From Pinus tabuliformis (Eukaryota; Streptophyta; Pinopsida; Pinales; Pinaceae), in assembly GCA_031772625.1 (NCBI GenBank), contig CM062808.1:141958605-142022604 (forward strand): a stretch of DNA of 64,000 nt, in the 5' to 3' direction. How positions within the stretch are numbered: position 1 is the first letter of the stretch; each line of letters starts with the position of its first letter. A program made the translations under genes and the position numbers. The notes under the pieces were generated by a model that ran no database searches, was not told the origin of the DNA, and saw only the letters and a program-made list of their open reading frames with translations. Positions 25,860 to 38,196 of the stretch are shown one piece after another.

Positions 25860-26744
25860 TTAATGATGATGATGATGATGATTAATGTCCACTAAGACCA
25901 ATGTGGTCTATTAGACCTCAAGAAAATAGAGAATAATTGTCATTCTTCAAAATCTTATTTCTGTGATCAAGGAGCAGGGAAAGAAGCATTCCAAGATCAC
26001 TATAGTTGGGTTGGCTTAATAATTCAAGAAGATTGAAGGTGTGGTTGATGATATGGAATTGAGAGCATATGTGGGCAAGAGTCGGGCAGTCTATAAGGAA
26101 GTTCTTTTCATCTTCCACCTTTTTAGTATCACAAATATGACAAATCGTATCGTCCCAGGGAGTCCTGGGAGTAGACCACCGCCCAGTCTCACTCCGAAGC
26201 TCATGAGAGTTAGTTATAATCCTAGCAATGTTCATTTTATTCTTAGTGATATTCAACATAGAGAGATAATTCTGGTTATCAAGGGTGGGGTTGATCACCT
26301 CCTTATAGTACCTTAGCTTCCTTTTACCCTCTAGCTCCTTAGCATCCCACATCTTGTCCATAAAACTAGAGATAATAGTATCTTTGCTATTTTCCTTTCT
26401 TCCCATGATGATCTCCTCCTTAATCCCCCAAAGGTTGAGCCAATACTGAGCATCATGATGTCACTCGCGCTTGAGGTGCAGGTGAGGGTTTTGACTAAAG
26501 TTAGAAGAAATTTTTGGGAGCCTCTTGGATTCCATATTGCAAAGCTTCTTCTTATATATCATATATCTAAAAATAGTTTCACTTTCAATGGGGGATAGAC
26601 TAGCTTCGATCAAGAGGATAGGATATGGAGTATTTCCATTGATCTTGAGGTTATAGTTTATGAATTTATTTTGGATCATCTCAATCTTTCTCCATGACTC
26701 CCTAGATATAATGCACCCCCAAACTTCACATCCATATAAGATAA
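25860..26744 (-). mobile_element. LINE piece 7 of 7: C-terminal region and 3' tail
   Basis: This is the 3' end of the LINE that spans 25860 to about 57560. It encodes the region after RT (YGCEVWGCIISRESW; YPILLIEASLSPIES) and a C-terminal Cys/His motif (ICHICDTKKVEDEKNFLIDC). The frame is interrupted between about 26460 and 26406. The transcript end is marked by a trinucleotide tail, (ATC)n on the - strand at about 25862-25883, rather than poly(A). On the right it stops at the GATAA target site of the LTR element at 26745-29660. Many LINE ORF2 proteins have a similar Cys/His domain; the clade was not resolved. Confidence 0.85.
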
Positions 26745-28003
26745 TGATGAAAAGAGATTTTGGGGTATGGCCAAATCCCCTTTCCTTTACAATATTCGAT
26801 CCTAAGGCCTATGGGTTATGGCCTACAAACCCTATCAGAAGTGTTATCGGCTTTAAACCTTTTAAACGTGACCATACAACATATCGGAGCCTACTACACT
26901 ATCGGGAGCATTCATTTATGCGCTTACGCCATAAAAACCTGGGACAACAAATTATCGAAATACATAGGATAAACGGGAAATAATGCGCTTGAAACACTTA
27001 GCCGGATCTAAAAAAAATTCACCCAGACCTATATATCGTCAGGTCGGCACTCCGAAACCCCTGATCTCTGATCGCAGATCATCGCATATCGGCGATATCG
27101 CTTCATCGGCCCTCGGTCTATCGCAATATCGCATGTCGGCACATCGGCATTCCCACTGCCCTTCGCACTTGGCCTCTCTGATTTGTGATCAACGATTAGA
27201 TCTGGATCGTCGATCCTAATCTCGATCCGACGGTCTGCACTTAATCACATGATCGTGATCATGTTGCTTCGAAGGCCCATTCCTTTGTAAAACAATCCAC
27301 TGATGCGATATTTCGCTTTGCTCCTCAGCGACATCATCTGGACCATTGATCCATGTAATCAAACAACTCCTGTACATTCTCTCATATATTCTTCCTTGGC
27401 TTGATTTCACTTGTGTTTGATGGTTTCTGTGTTTTAACACGGATCTACCATACTCTGTTAACACATGACATTCATATATAACAATATTTCATTTAACCTT
27501 TGATCACCATTGATCCTCGTAGTGATCGATGGTCGATCAATACTACAACACACATACTCAGACTATCTCTAATAATACACACAGGCGCACAAAATCAACA
27601 CAAGGCACACTTTCTATTATATACAGATGATTACAAGCTAAGGCGTTTCATCCTTAGAACAAGCTCCCAATCGATTACGTTTTGAATACTCTATCCTTAC
27701 ACAGTTTCTGTCTATTCCTCTATATCCCTCTCACACACACAGACTTCACTTTTTATAAGGGATTACAACAGTCGTGGATCATTTAAGATGCATGATTTCT
27801 TCCCACAATCACTCAACAAACCCCTAGACTCGCATACATATGTGGCAGACTACAGTAATAAAGTCTTCGAGAGACTTATCCATTCCATCATTTACTCTGT
27901 TTTAACAACAGAATTGTCCCCTGTTTTGCTCGATGGTCCACATCTCCTCCTTCTCCACTTTGGATTCCTCCTTTAATTAAGGGTGCTAGATGCTCCTGCA
28001 TCA
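26745..28003 (-). repeat. 3' LTR of the short-interior element
   Basis: The LTR starts TGATGAAAAGAGATTTTGGGG and ends CTCCTGCATCA. It is rich in GATC/CGAT words and CpG around 27040-27240, unlike its surroundings. Confidence 0.9.
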
Positions 28004-28401
28004 GACTCCCAAGGTACAAAAATTTATGACCTCATGGTCATATGCTTCTCCTTTTCCATAGCAATTCTACCCACTTCTCAGTGGAACTGCCTTCATGATC
28101 TTCTGTGAGCTGCAACCAACCTTTGCAGTAACATTCTTCCTCTGCTACATGATACCTCACCAAGCTCTCCTCACTCAGTCTTTTGGCACCCTTCTGGTTC
28201 TCTTCTCTAGAACCAATTGAGCACTCATTGCTCTAGGTTGCTGCAAGTCTTCTCACCTTCCGCTGTCGTTCTCTGCACGATAGTAAGACCACAAACTCTC
28301 CAGCTTTAAACAACTATACCTCCTTCTCCTTCTGTTTGGACTCTTTCTTCCTTTTCACTTCTTCCTTCTCGTAGGAAAACTTTCCCTGCTCTGATACCAC
28401 T

Positions 28402-29660
28402 TGATGAAAAGAGATTTTGGGGTAAGGCCAAATCCCCTTTCCTTTACAATATTCGATTCTAAGGCCTATGGGTTATGGCCCACAAACCCTACAGGAAGCG
28501 TTATCAGCTTTAAACCTTTTAAATGTGACCATACAACATATCAGAGCCTACTACACTATCGAGAGTGTTCATTTATGTGCTTAGGCCATAAAAACCCGAG
28601 ACAACAAATTATCGAAATACACAGGATAAACGGGAAATAACGCACCAGAAACACTTAGCCGGATCTCAAAAACATTTCACCCGGACCTATATATCCTCGA
28701 GTCTACACTCCAAAACCCCCGATCTCTGATCACCGATCATTGCATATCGGCGATATCACTTCATCGGCCCTCGGTCTATCACAATATCGCATGTCGGCAC
28801 ATCGACATTCCCATTGTCCTTCGCGCTTGGCCTCTTCGATTTGCGATTAGCGATTAGATCTGGACCATCGATCCTAATCTCGATCCAATGGTCCACACTT
28901 AATCATGTGATCACGATCGCGCTGCTTCAAAGGCCCATTCCTTTGTAAAAAATCCGTCGATGCGATATTTCGCTTTGCTCCTCAATGACATCATCTGGAC
29001 CGTTGATCCATGTAATCAAACGGCCCCTGTACATTCTCTCATCTATTCTTCCTTGGCTTGATTTCTCTTGCGTTTGATGGATTCTGTGTTTTAACATGGA
29101 CCTTCCATACTCTGTTAACACATGACATTCATATATAATAATATTTCATTTAAACTTTGATCGCTATCGATCCTCGTAGTGATCGACGGTCGATCAATAC
29201 TACAACACGCATACTCAGACTATCTCTAATAATACACACAGGCACAAAAAAGCAACACAAGGCACACTTTCTATTATATACAGACAATTACAAGCTAAGG
29301 GATTTCAGCCTTAGAACAAGCTCCCAATTGATTACATTTTGAATACTCTATCCTTACACAGTTTATGTCTATCCCTCTATATCCCTCTCACACACACAGA
29401 CTTCACTGTTTATAATGGATTACAACAGTCATGGATCATTTAAGATGCATGATTTCTTCCCAGAATCACTCAACAAACCCCTAGACTCACATACATATGT
29501 GGCAGATTACATTATTAAAGTCTTCAAGAGACTTATCCATTCCATCATTTACTCTATTTTAACAACAGAATTGTCCCCTGTTTTGCTCGATGGTCCACAT
29601 CTCCTCCTTCTCCGCTTTGGATTCCTCCTTTAATTAAGGGTGCTAGATGCTCCTGCATCA
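28402..29660 (-). repeat. 5' LTR of the short-interior element
   Basis: A direct repeat of 26745-28003, of identical length and with the same ends. Several CG positions of one copy read TG or CA in the other, as expected from decay of methylated cytosines. Confidence 0.9.
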
Positions 29661-29924
29661 AATAACAGGGGTGATGAGAGTCTCAAAGAGGAACCTTTTT
29701 TTACTCCAAATGTAAAGGTCGTCGAACTTACAATTATTTTCAAGCTCATAATATGCTTTCCAACCTCCAATAATTATTTTCTCGATGCTATAATTCCAGT
29801 TGAGATGATAAGGAAAGTCAATACCCAAATATTTATAAGAAGAAACCTTCTCAAGACAATGGTTATCATAGACCAAACTACCATGGGTGATATTTTTGGA
29901 TTTAATGATCATGGCTTTAGTCTT
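29661..29924 (-). mobile_element. LINE piece 6 of 7: region after the RT catalytic motif
   Basis: The - strand encodes KTKAMIIKSKN...YKYLGIDF...LNWNYSIEK, the segment after RT thumb typical of LINE ORF2. To the left it joins piece 7 through ITPVI|LYGC once the element at 26745-29660 and one target copy are removed. To the right it joins piece 5 through NTDK|TKAM. It is bounded by the AATAA and GTCTT target sites. Confidence 0.88.
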
Positions 29925-30968
29925 TGTTTCCGGGAAAACTAGTGTCTATTCAAATATGCTAGTCCCACTAAGATGGGTAGCTATCTTAGAAACAAACAAT
30001 TCAAAGTAACTTGTGTTTTCCTTTATGGGAGATAGATGAGAGAGAAGCAGAGAGCACCAACCTTAGTCTTTCACTTGGCTCCTTGCTTGTTCCCTCTCTC
30101 CTTTGATAGAGCTTCGCCACTCCTTTCTCACTTGTCCCACTTCAAAGAATACCTATAGAGTCAAAGTAGCAAAATACCATCAAAGCATAAAGACCTATGA
30201 TACCATAAACAATGTAGAATCAGATGTACATTAACCATACAAATGCATACACAAATACAAGATTCAGAAATAAGCAAGCATATGGAGGAAAACTCAAATA
30301 GCTTTATTGATAGTAGAAGTAGAAGAGAGGATTACAACCCAGCTGTCTGATCCAGCATCATCCTCCCAGCATGAAAGCCCTCTTCACCTCATGAAAAGCT
30401 AGATCACCCAACAATACAATGCTTCACAAATAAACCAACACTTCCTTACAAAATACAAAATTCTAGCCTCTGGATCTCTAGGATGAGGGATCCATATATA
30501 GATATTTGCAGAGGGATGAGTCAGCTTTTGGGCTTTTGATTAGTGTCATTTCATTGATATTTCTTGGTTCCACTTGGAGATTTCATGATCTCTTACTCAT
30601 CCCTGGACAAATTCAGAGAGGCAAGTGTCATATGAGTAGTTTCTAGAAGATTCTCTGGGTTTCCACCTAGCACATTGCCTCTGCCATTTGTCTACTCTCA
30701 CTCATCGCACCCTATAGAAGGGATTTTCAATATGCATCGCACCCTTTGCATGTAACAGGTGAGATGCATCACACCCTCAGCATGGAGTAGTCTGTATGGT
30801 CTAGTTTTGACCAGTTCTAAGTAATTTTTCAGGGAGAACTTCTGGGAAATGATGTAATCAGTTGACCTTGATCCTTTAGGGTTTGAAACAATAATTTTAG
30901 GGGTTTGAGAGCCCTTGGTTTATGGACATATGTGATTGGGGTTGCAGTGCCCAAATATGTCTATAACA
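29925..30968 (-). repeat. 3' LTR of the gag-protease element
   Basis: A direct repeat of 36872-37918, starting TGTTTCCGGGAAAAC and ending GTCTATAACA. The purine tract complement follows at 30969. Confidence 0.92.
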
Positions 30969-33516
30969 GTTGCCCCCTAAAGCATGAGGTTGTAAATCTT
31001 CTGATGTCGGGTGAAATGCTTTATCATGAGGATCCGAGGTTTTTCGAACTAGAAGGTGACCTGTAATAAGATACAATACAATACATTATCTTCATAATAT
31101 TTTCATGATCTAGCTGAGGCGAGCATTCCCATGCTCAGCTTTATAAATTCATTTTCATGTACATAGGACAAACAACCGTCTATGTGGCAGACTGATGATT
31201 CTGGTAGAGCCATCATCCCTTAGCTTGGATGATTATCTGTGCAGCTATGGAGTACATTTGATGTTTTTATTTTCCTGAATATATCGCAGCCCGGATGGAT
31301 GAAACTAGATCCGAGGTCTTCAAACTCATTCAATCTTCGCCTGAAGTACAAGTCGATCCATGTGAAAAGATGTTCTGGTGTCAAACATGGAAAGACATCA
31401 CTTGATTACCATACAATCATGTAAGCTGTTAACAAGTGCGAGAGGAATCGCCAATAATGATAATGACCCTCAAGGTATTGTAGTACAATTCACGTGGTGT
31501 GAATACATGAGTCGATGTCGAACACCATGTAAAATCTTTCAATCGAAGGCCATTGATGTAAACCTGTCACCGGAAGTGAGAAACTTGCCATTGAGGCATG
31601 CAAGCTTCAAAGTACTGAAAGGGTTGTTCCTAAGTCAACTTCTTGGATAATGATCTGATGTTAACAAGAAATGATCCATTGTAGGAGGGCCTTAATGAAT
31701 CCCAAAACTACGACACGAAACAAAGCAAATGATTTTTTGGAGGTGAAAACGATCTGATGATACAAGGTTCAGGGTGATGGTCATGAAAAATGGAGCATGA
31801 AGGTATTGCAGTGGATGAGGCGTTAGCTGGGTTGGTGAATTCTCTGAGTGACTTCTCTTGAACATATCGGCGACACTAAAATGGATTGGTAGCGTTAACC
31901 CCAAAAATGGATGGTACGGAGGACCAATGGTGATATGACTGGTGAACGTAATAACCCAACCCAACTCAATCATGGCGATGGAGTGAAAGTGTCATGTTCA
32001 AGAGCGATCTACTACCAATGAAGTTCTTCAAGTTTTCTTCCCTTTTTCCCAGTCATTGCTGACCAGTACCTCTTTATTTTTGTTAAGCTTGAGGAGGATA
32101 ACATATTCTTGTTCTATAATCTGCCCTTCGGGCAAACCTGTCTCTATGTTTTAGCGAGCCTAGCGACAATGAAACTCGCTCTTGTCCATATGGACAAGTT
32201 TGTCGCTATTGTTTTAATGAGTTTAACGACAAAGATAACTTGGTCCTTTTCAATTTTAGAGAGTCTGAAAGGAGACGGAAAGGAAACTCCAATAGTCCTT
32301 TTTCGTAGTATAATCAATTAAGTCCAAAAAAGTATAAAATAATACAAAAGGGATGACTTTTCCAATCACTTTAGCGAGCTGAAAAAGACAAGCACTTGAT
32401 ATTTTTGTGTAATGATCCCTCAGGTCCAAAAAGATTAAAATATAGAGGTGGGATGGCACTTCCAATCACTTTAAAGAGCTGGAGAGGCCAATTGCTCGGC
32501 AATCTTTTCATATTTTACGAGTCTAAAAAGAGCTTAAAAGAGACTCATTTTTTAGGAATGAGTGATGTTTTCGGGTAGCAACTGGTTCCAGGTAAGGTTT
32601 GGAACTTTTCAATCACGACAGTGTAAAGAAGGTGGCTAACAGAATCACTCATTGTAGCTATTCCTCAAAAGGGTAAACAATCGAGTGGAGGTGTATGATC
32701 GACTAAAAAGGTGGAGGTGATGGTAAGAACACGACCAAGGCTCAAAAGTTGATAGCAATGCGATCACAAAGGTTATTTACCGAGGGTGGATTTATTTTTT
32801 AATGAGCTTGAATCTTTGGGAACTATGCTCAGTGCTGGGTTTATTTTTTAACGAGCTTGAACTTTGCGGAAAAATTGCTCGTACCAGTCATCTTTAAGGA
32901 TGTCTCTCATTAGTAGGTTCATTTTTTAATGAGCTTGCCCCACGCGAAACTTTGCTCATGAGCCTTTTGTATGCAAGCTAGGAATTACCAACTACAGAAC
33001 TAACTACACTAGGGGTTAATGAACTACTGAGGTTAGGTAGGATAGTTTCGTACAAAATATTTCCTTTGCTTTGTCGTCGGCAAAGGTGAATGGTGGATCA
33101 GACCAATCACCTAACCTAAGGAGTTGAAGTTAGTAAAAACTATAGGGTTAGAGTTACACTGGTCGCTTTTCACTTGCGTAAAAAAGGTTTGCATGCCCCT
33201 GGGTATAAATAAAATTAGAGTTTCCAGGTTATCATATGGAAGTCCTTGCATTAAAGCAAGATTGTTTCATCCACGTTGCAGTCAAAACACTTCCTTGGCT
33301 TTGTCCATCGAAATGGACAAAGGTGAATGGTATGAGTCCACTTCTAATCACATAACCTTCGACAAGGGAATCCTATTCCATACTGATCCCATATCCTAAA
33401 CGGATGGGTGTGTCAGACTAGTCATATATCCTACGAGGAAACCTATCTTTTACCTGGGTTCATCTGCCAAAGCAGAGCAGGGTGCATGCCCCCTGGGTTT
33501 CGTCACATTCATCGAA
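30969..33516. other. Noncoding interior of the gag-protease element
   Basis: About 2.5 kb where pol would be expected. It shows only short open frames and repeated words. TTTTTTAAYGAGCTTG recurs near 32795, 32845 and 32920, and TTTAGCGAGC-like variants occur near 32150 and 32370. No RT or integrase motif was seen on either strand. Confidence 0.6.
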
Positions 33517-35088
33517 TCAGTTGCGATCATCAGGTGGATGGACTGGAGGTTGATGAGACATTCCTTGCACAAAGATACCATTTAGGGATGACATTTGACT
33601 AGAAGCCGTGTTTGAACTGGGGAATGAAAGTTGGTCAATAAGTTGTACCATGTTTCCTTCATACAGGAAACACATCACCGGAAAGAGTGAGGAAACAATA
33701 GCTCCCATGCTGTAAATGTAGTCACGCCCAAGGAGTAGATTGTAATCTAGTGGCCCTTGGACTACCATCACGTTCAAATGAACGGTTTTCCTTCTCAAAG
33801 TTATAGGAAAATTTGGAAGGATCCATAACGGTCGACTGGTTCCTTTATTGAAGCCTGACAGATTTCGAATCTTAGGCAAGAGCGATGGCGAACCAAGCGC
33901 TTTCCAAGTAGTTGAGGAAAGGATACTCACGGAAGCCCCTTCATCTATGATAGTGCCTGCCATGATCATTCTGTAAGCTTGTACTATGATTCGGAATGGC
34001 ACATTAGATGGTAGGCGGGGTCTCGCTAGCAGATTCCAATCAAAGGAAACGATCAGATTGCTTGGGGAAGGGACCGAATAAACGGCCGGATGAATCTCTT
34101 GAAATGAGGAACTTCCCTCCTGTGGTAAAGGAATAGGTAGATTGCCCCCATGTTCATCAGACTCTGTGTTAACAAAAAGAATTTGAACGGTGTCGTTCTC
34201 ATTCTCTTCAGAGACTGTATCAGTTGAAGGTGGACCTTCTAAAGAGAAGATTGGGTCGACTGCCATCTCAACCTATTGACTTTGGTTCGGCGTGGACTCA
34301 GAGGGTTTATCTTCAATGATAGGCGTTTCGACCGACAACAGAGGTGTGTCAGTCAGATTTTCAACTAGCGATGGACTTGGCAAGAGTTTCTTGTATCCAA
34401 GTGGAAGTCGCTACGGCGAAGCAGGACGATTATCCAAGACTCTTTTAGCTTCATCCATGAATGGACAATAGTGGAGGGCATGATCGCCTTCACACAACCT
34501 ACAAGGAAATTTAGATCTTCCTTTTTGTCCATTGACTTCATTTTCACTAGTTGATGGTGTACTCTAGACATGATCGGTAGAGGTTGAAGACACCGGATTG
34601 TGCAAGCGGGGAGACCAGTCTCTCAAGATCTGCGGGATGCAAGGAAAATCTCGATGATAGTGGTCTCCTCTACAAATGACACATGGAGATTTGGGTTTGG
34701 ATGGTGCAATGTGTGGATTTTCGCCAGACAATGCATGGTTTCCCTCTTTTGTTGTTGGCTTCTTCTTCTTCTCCTCCTTCTCTTTCTTCTTCTTCTCAAT
34801 TACTTGGTTTTTTGTGTTACTAGTTTCACCAAGAAAAGAGGAAGAAGGAGAGGGAGAAACAAACGAAGTGGAAGGTGGGGGAACAACTTCAGTATCATCT
34901 GGTTGCTGATTTGATTGCTGAGGAATTACGGTGTTTTGAATGACAGAGGTCGAGAATAGCCATACTAGCAGGCCAATTGTGAGTCTTGGAAGGGACAATG
35001 TAGCCATGTATGGAGCACCAATATCTCCCCAAGAAGAGAAAGGACTAGGATTTCCCCCAAGGGGAAATACTTGGTTGGTGGACTCCAT
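33517..35088 (-). pseudogene. gag and protease remnant of the element at 29925-37918
   Basis: Gag sequence carries a proline/serine-rich and lysine-rich linker and a Cys/His knuckle region (CVICRGDHYHRD, about 34660). It is followed leftwards by a retropepsin domain (start about 34266) with flap-like and LLGRD motifs. The style is that of plant Ty3/gypsy gag-protease. Treated as a fossil; the reading is not continuous. Confidence 0.75.
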
Positions 35089-36871
35089 TTTCTCAACCTA
35101 AGACCAACGAGGGAACAGTGATATTCCGAATAAAATAATTTTTATGATGCTTTGACACAACTTGCTTTTTCAATTTTTAAGAGTCGAGAAAAAGCTAAAG
35201 ATGACTCTAGTCGCCTTCGATTTTTAATGAACCTAAAGTGACAAGTGCTCAGATGGACCTTTTCTTTTAAGGAGTCTAAAAAGGAACGAAAGTGACTTCT
35301 CTAGAAATCTAGACAGAGGGATTACCAAACCAATCGCAAAACTGCAATATACACCTCGGTGGTAAATTACAAAGAAATTACCGAGGACTTTACGTACAAC
35401 AGTCAATCTTCCCGAATGTTGTGTTCAGTGCATTGCGATCGATAGGGCGGCAGACACGACTTCCTAAGGATAAAGGATATCAGCCTATTGTGGTCTCCCA
35501 ATATATACTCAATGGTACGTGGGAGCACAAGTCCGTACTAGCACTTGTCGTACCAAAGAGGAGGAATCACCCAACCTACAATGAAAATGATAGTTACCAG
35601 GCTTTACGACGCCGGAATACGTCTCTAGCCTAGACTTCTAGATGTTGTGTGTTAGGTTCCAAAGAATTTTTATGTTCATTGAGGTTTATTTTATAGTTGA
35701 TCTTTCTTAAGAAGTTTTCCTTTCAAGGTTCACCGCGTGATGTAGATGTACAATTCCTAAATATGAAATCTAAAATGATAAACAGTCGTTTATTTTCTTT
35801 TAGCAATGAAAATCCTAGCTACTAAGGAAAGAAAAATAAGATTCTTTCAACAGAGAGAAGAGAGCACACACTAAATGCACTTTTCCTAAATCAATTTCCG
35901 CATGCAGTCTAAATGCAAATTCACATGCATGTATTTGTTTTTCATTTCCCTTAATGTGAGAATGAAAAAAAGAAAACTAAGTATAGATCTAAACTATCTT
36001 TCCTCAAAGCGACACTTTAGCAATTTCTTTTCAAAAAAGAAAGGAAGACTAAGACGACACTTTCAATTTCGGATGGAAAACTACTTTTGACACTCAAAAG
36101 AGTTGACAATTCAAATCAAATACAATGGAAAAAGTACAATCGACTATCTAAAGGAGGAAGACTTTACGACACTCTTTTTCTTGACTGAAAACGACAGTTG
36201 CAACACTTTCAAATCAAAAGACGGCAATTCGACTAAGCTACTTTTGGCAAAGGAGGACTATAAATGATGAAAAATACATAAAAAACATTCACAATCCCTT
36301 ATCAATGGAGGCTGAATAATGTAAAGGAAGAAGGCTTCAACAGTGATATACTGATCATAGGCTGCAAAACTACTGAATAAAGCTAAAAACAATGAAGAAA
36401 AAACCAAAATCTGGAGAGAGAAACAGTCTCATTCAATCATCACACCTGTCCTTAAGGGAAACAGGGATGCATCTCACCTGCAGCACACGGGAGGTGTGAT
36501 GCAAACAAACTACCAATGAGAGATAGTGCGATGGTCCAAGGATGAGACTAAGCTTGGTTTTCACCCACAGTTTGCAGCTAAGTTTAGGGATTTAGGCCGA
36601 GCTTATGATAGACAGTACACACAAAGTATAGAGGTATGATCTAATGAGGATATTGAGCTACCACTAGGGCACTTAGGATGTTTGCAAGTTAGATGTTCAG
36701 TTCATAAACCAACCCGAAGATTGATTGAAGCAGCGTTGATCTACTTTGCACTTGCATAGCAAATGCAGTTCGAAGGCTAGCTAGCTTAACTTCAAGCTCC
36801 GTCTGTAGTTTATAAAACAAACAATAGTAAAAAACAAACAAACTATTCGCTCCCCAATGGAGTCGCCATTT

Positions 36872-37918
36872 TATTTCCAGGAAAACTAGTGTCTATTCAG
36901 ATCTGCTAGTCCCACTAAGACGGGTAGCTATCTTAGAAACAAACAATTCAAAGTAGCTTGTGTTTTCCTTTAAGGGAGATAGATGAGAGAGAAGTAGAGA
37001 GCACCAACCTTAGTCTTTCGCTTGGCTCCTTGCTTGTTTCCTTTCTCCTTTGATAGAGCTTCGCCACTCCTTTCTCACTTGTCCCACTTCAAAGAACACT
37101 TGTAGAGTCAAAGCAGCAAAATACCATCAAAGCATAGAGATCTATGATACCATAAACAATGTAGAATTAGATGTAAATTAACCATACAAATGCATACACA
37201 AACACAAGATTCAGAAATAAGCAAGCATATGGAGGAAAACTCAAATAGCTTTATTGATAGTAGAAGTAGAAGAGAGGATTACAACCCAGCTATCTAATCC
37301 AGCATCATCCTCCCAGCATGAAAGCCCTCTTCACCTCATGAAAAGCTAGATCACCCAACAATACAATGCTTCACAGAGAAACCAACATCACTTCCTTACA
37401 AAATACAAAATTCCAGTCTCTGGATCTCTAGGATGAGGGATCCATATATAGATATTTGCAGGGGGATGAGTCAACTTCTGGGATTTTGATTAGTGTCATT
37501 TCACTGATAGTTCTTGGTTCCACTTGGAGATTTCATGATCTCTTACTCATCCCTGGGCGAATTCAGAGAGGCAAGTGTCATATGAGTAGTTTCTAGAAGA
37601 TTCTTTGGGTTTCCACCTAGCAAACTGCCTCTGCCATTTGTCTTCTCTCACTCATCGCACCCTACAGAAGGGATTTTCAGTATGCATCACACTCTTTGCA
37701 TGTAACAGGTGAGATGCATCGCACCCTCAGCATGGAGAAGTCTGTATGGTCCAGTTTTGCCCAGTTCTGAGTAATTTTTCAGGGAGAACTTCTGGGAAAT
37801 GATGTAATCAGTTGACCTTGATGCTTTAGGGTTTGAAACAACACTTTTAGGGGTTTAAGAGCCCTTGGTTTATCGACATATGTGATTAGGGTTGCAATGC
37901 CCAAATATGTCTATAACA
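36872..37918 (-). repeat. 5' LTR of the gag-protease element
   Basis: A direct repeat of 29925-30968. The adjoining interior (36840-36870) reads, on the - strand, TGGCGACTCCATTGGGGAG, a primer-binding-site style seen in several plant gypsy lineages. Confidence 0.9.
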
Positions 37919-38196
37919 GTCTTGTCGGTATTAACTGTCATACCCATCTTGGAGCAATAGACATGAAGAGTCTTAAGCTTCTTTTCTAGGTCATCATGGC
38001 TCCTTGCAAGAAGAAAATATCATTAGCATAAAGGAGAAGAGTAATGATAATACCAGTGAGCTCCGTCCCTTTGCAGCCCACAGTTTCCAGACGCTCGTCT
38101 AGTTTATCGGTGTAAATACCAAAAAGGGTAGGTGAAAGGGGACAACCTTTCTTAACCCAAATATTACATTTAATATCTTTAGACCACCCATCGTTG
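37919..38196 (-). mobile_element. LINE piece 5 of 7: RT catalytic region
   Basis: The - strand encodes WVKKGCPLSPTLFGIYTDKLDE and then LLLYANDIFFL, the RT palm with the YxDD box read here as YAND. The second catalytic Asp is therefore replaced by Asn, so this LINE copy could not be active even if intact. It joins piece 4 through KTN|DGWSKD across the copia element. Boundaries are the GTCTT and CGTTG target sites. Confidence 0.88.

Larger units (their letters stand above)
26745..29660 (-). mobile_element. Non-autonomous LTR retrotransposon with a very short interior
   Basis: Two 1259-bp LTRs (26745-28003 and 28402-29660) flank only 398 bp. A tRNA-iMet-type primer-binding site (complement of TGGTATCAGAGC) sits just left of the right LTR near 28389-28400, so the element reads right to left. 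Flanking five-mers are GATAA and AATAA, a one-mismatch target duplication. The interior has no coding capacity, so it depended on another element's proteins, like other short-interior elements. LTRs differ by roughly 9% in a partial hand comparison, many changes being C/T, so it is old. It sits in LINE sequence. Confidence 0.9.
29925..37918 (-). mobile_element. Ty3/gypsy-type LTR element with gag and protease only
   Basis: LTRs at 29925-30968 (1044 bp) and 36872-37918 (1047 bp) have identical GTCTT target duplications. It reads right to left: a primer-binding-like sequence next to the right LTR (about 36850-36868), gag with a zinc-knuckle region (35088-34365), retropepsin with an LLGRDYI motif (34266-33517), then about 2.5 kb with no RT or integrase, and a purine tract beside the left LTR (complement of GTTGCCCCCTAAA). 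LTRs differ by roughly 5% in a partial hand comparison. With no polymerase or integrase sequence it looks like a non-autonomous derivative. Gag coding is also broken, by a few breaks. Inserted into LINE sequence. Confidence 0.88.

Noticed and set aside
34600-34914. Hydrophobic open frames on the + strand
   Set aside because: They are antisense to the lysine-rich linker of a gag remnant.
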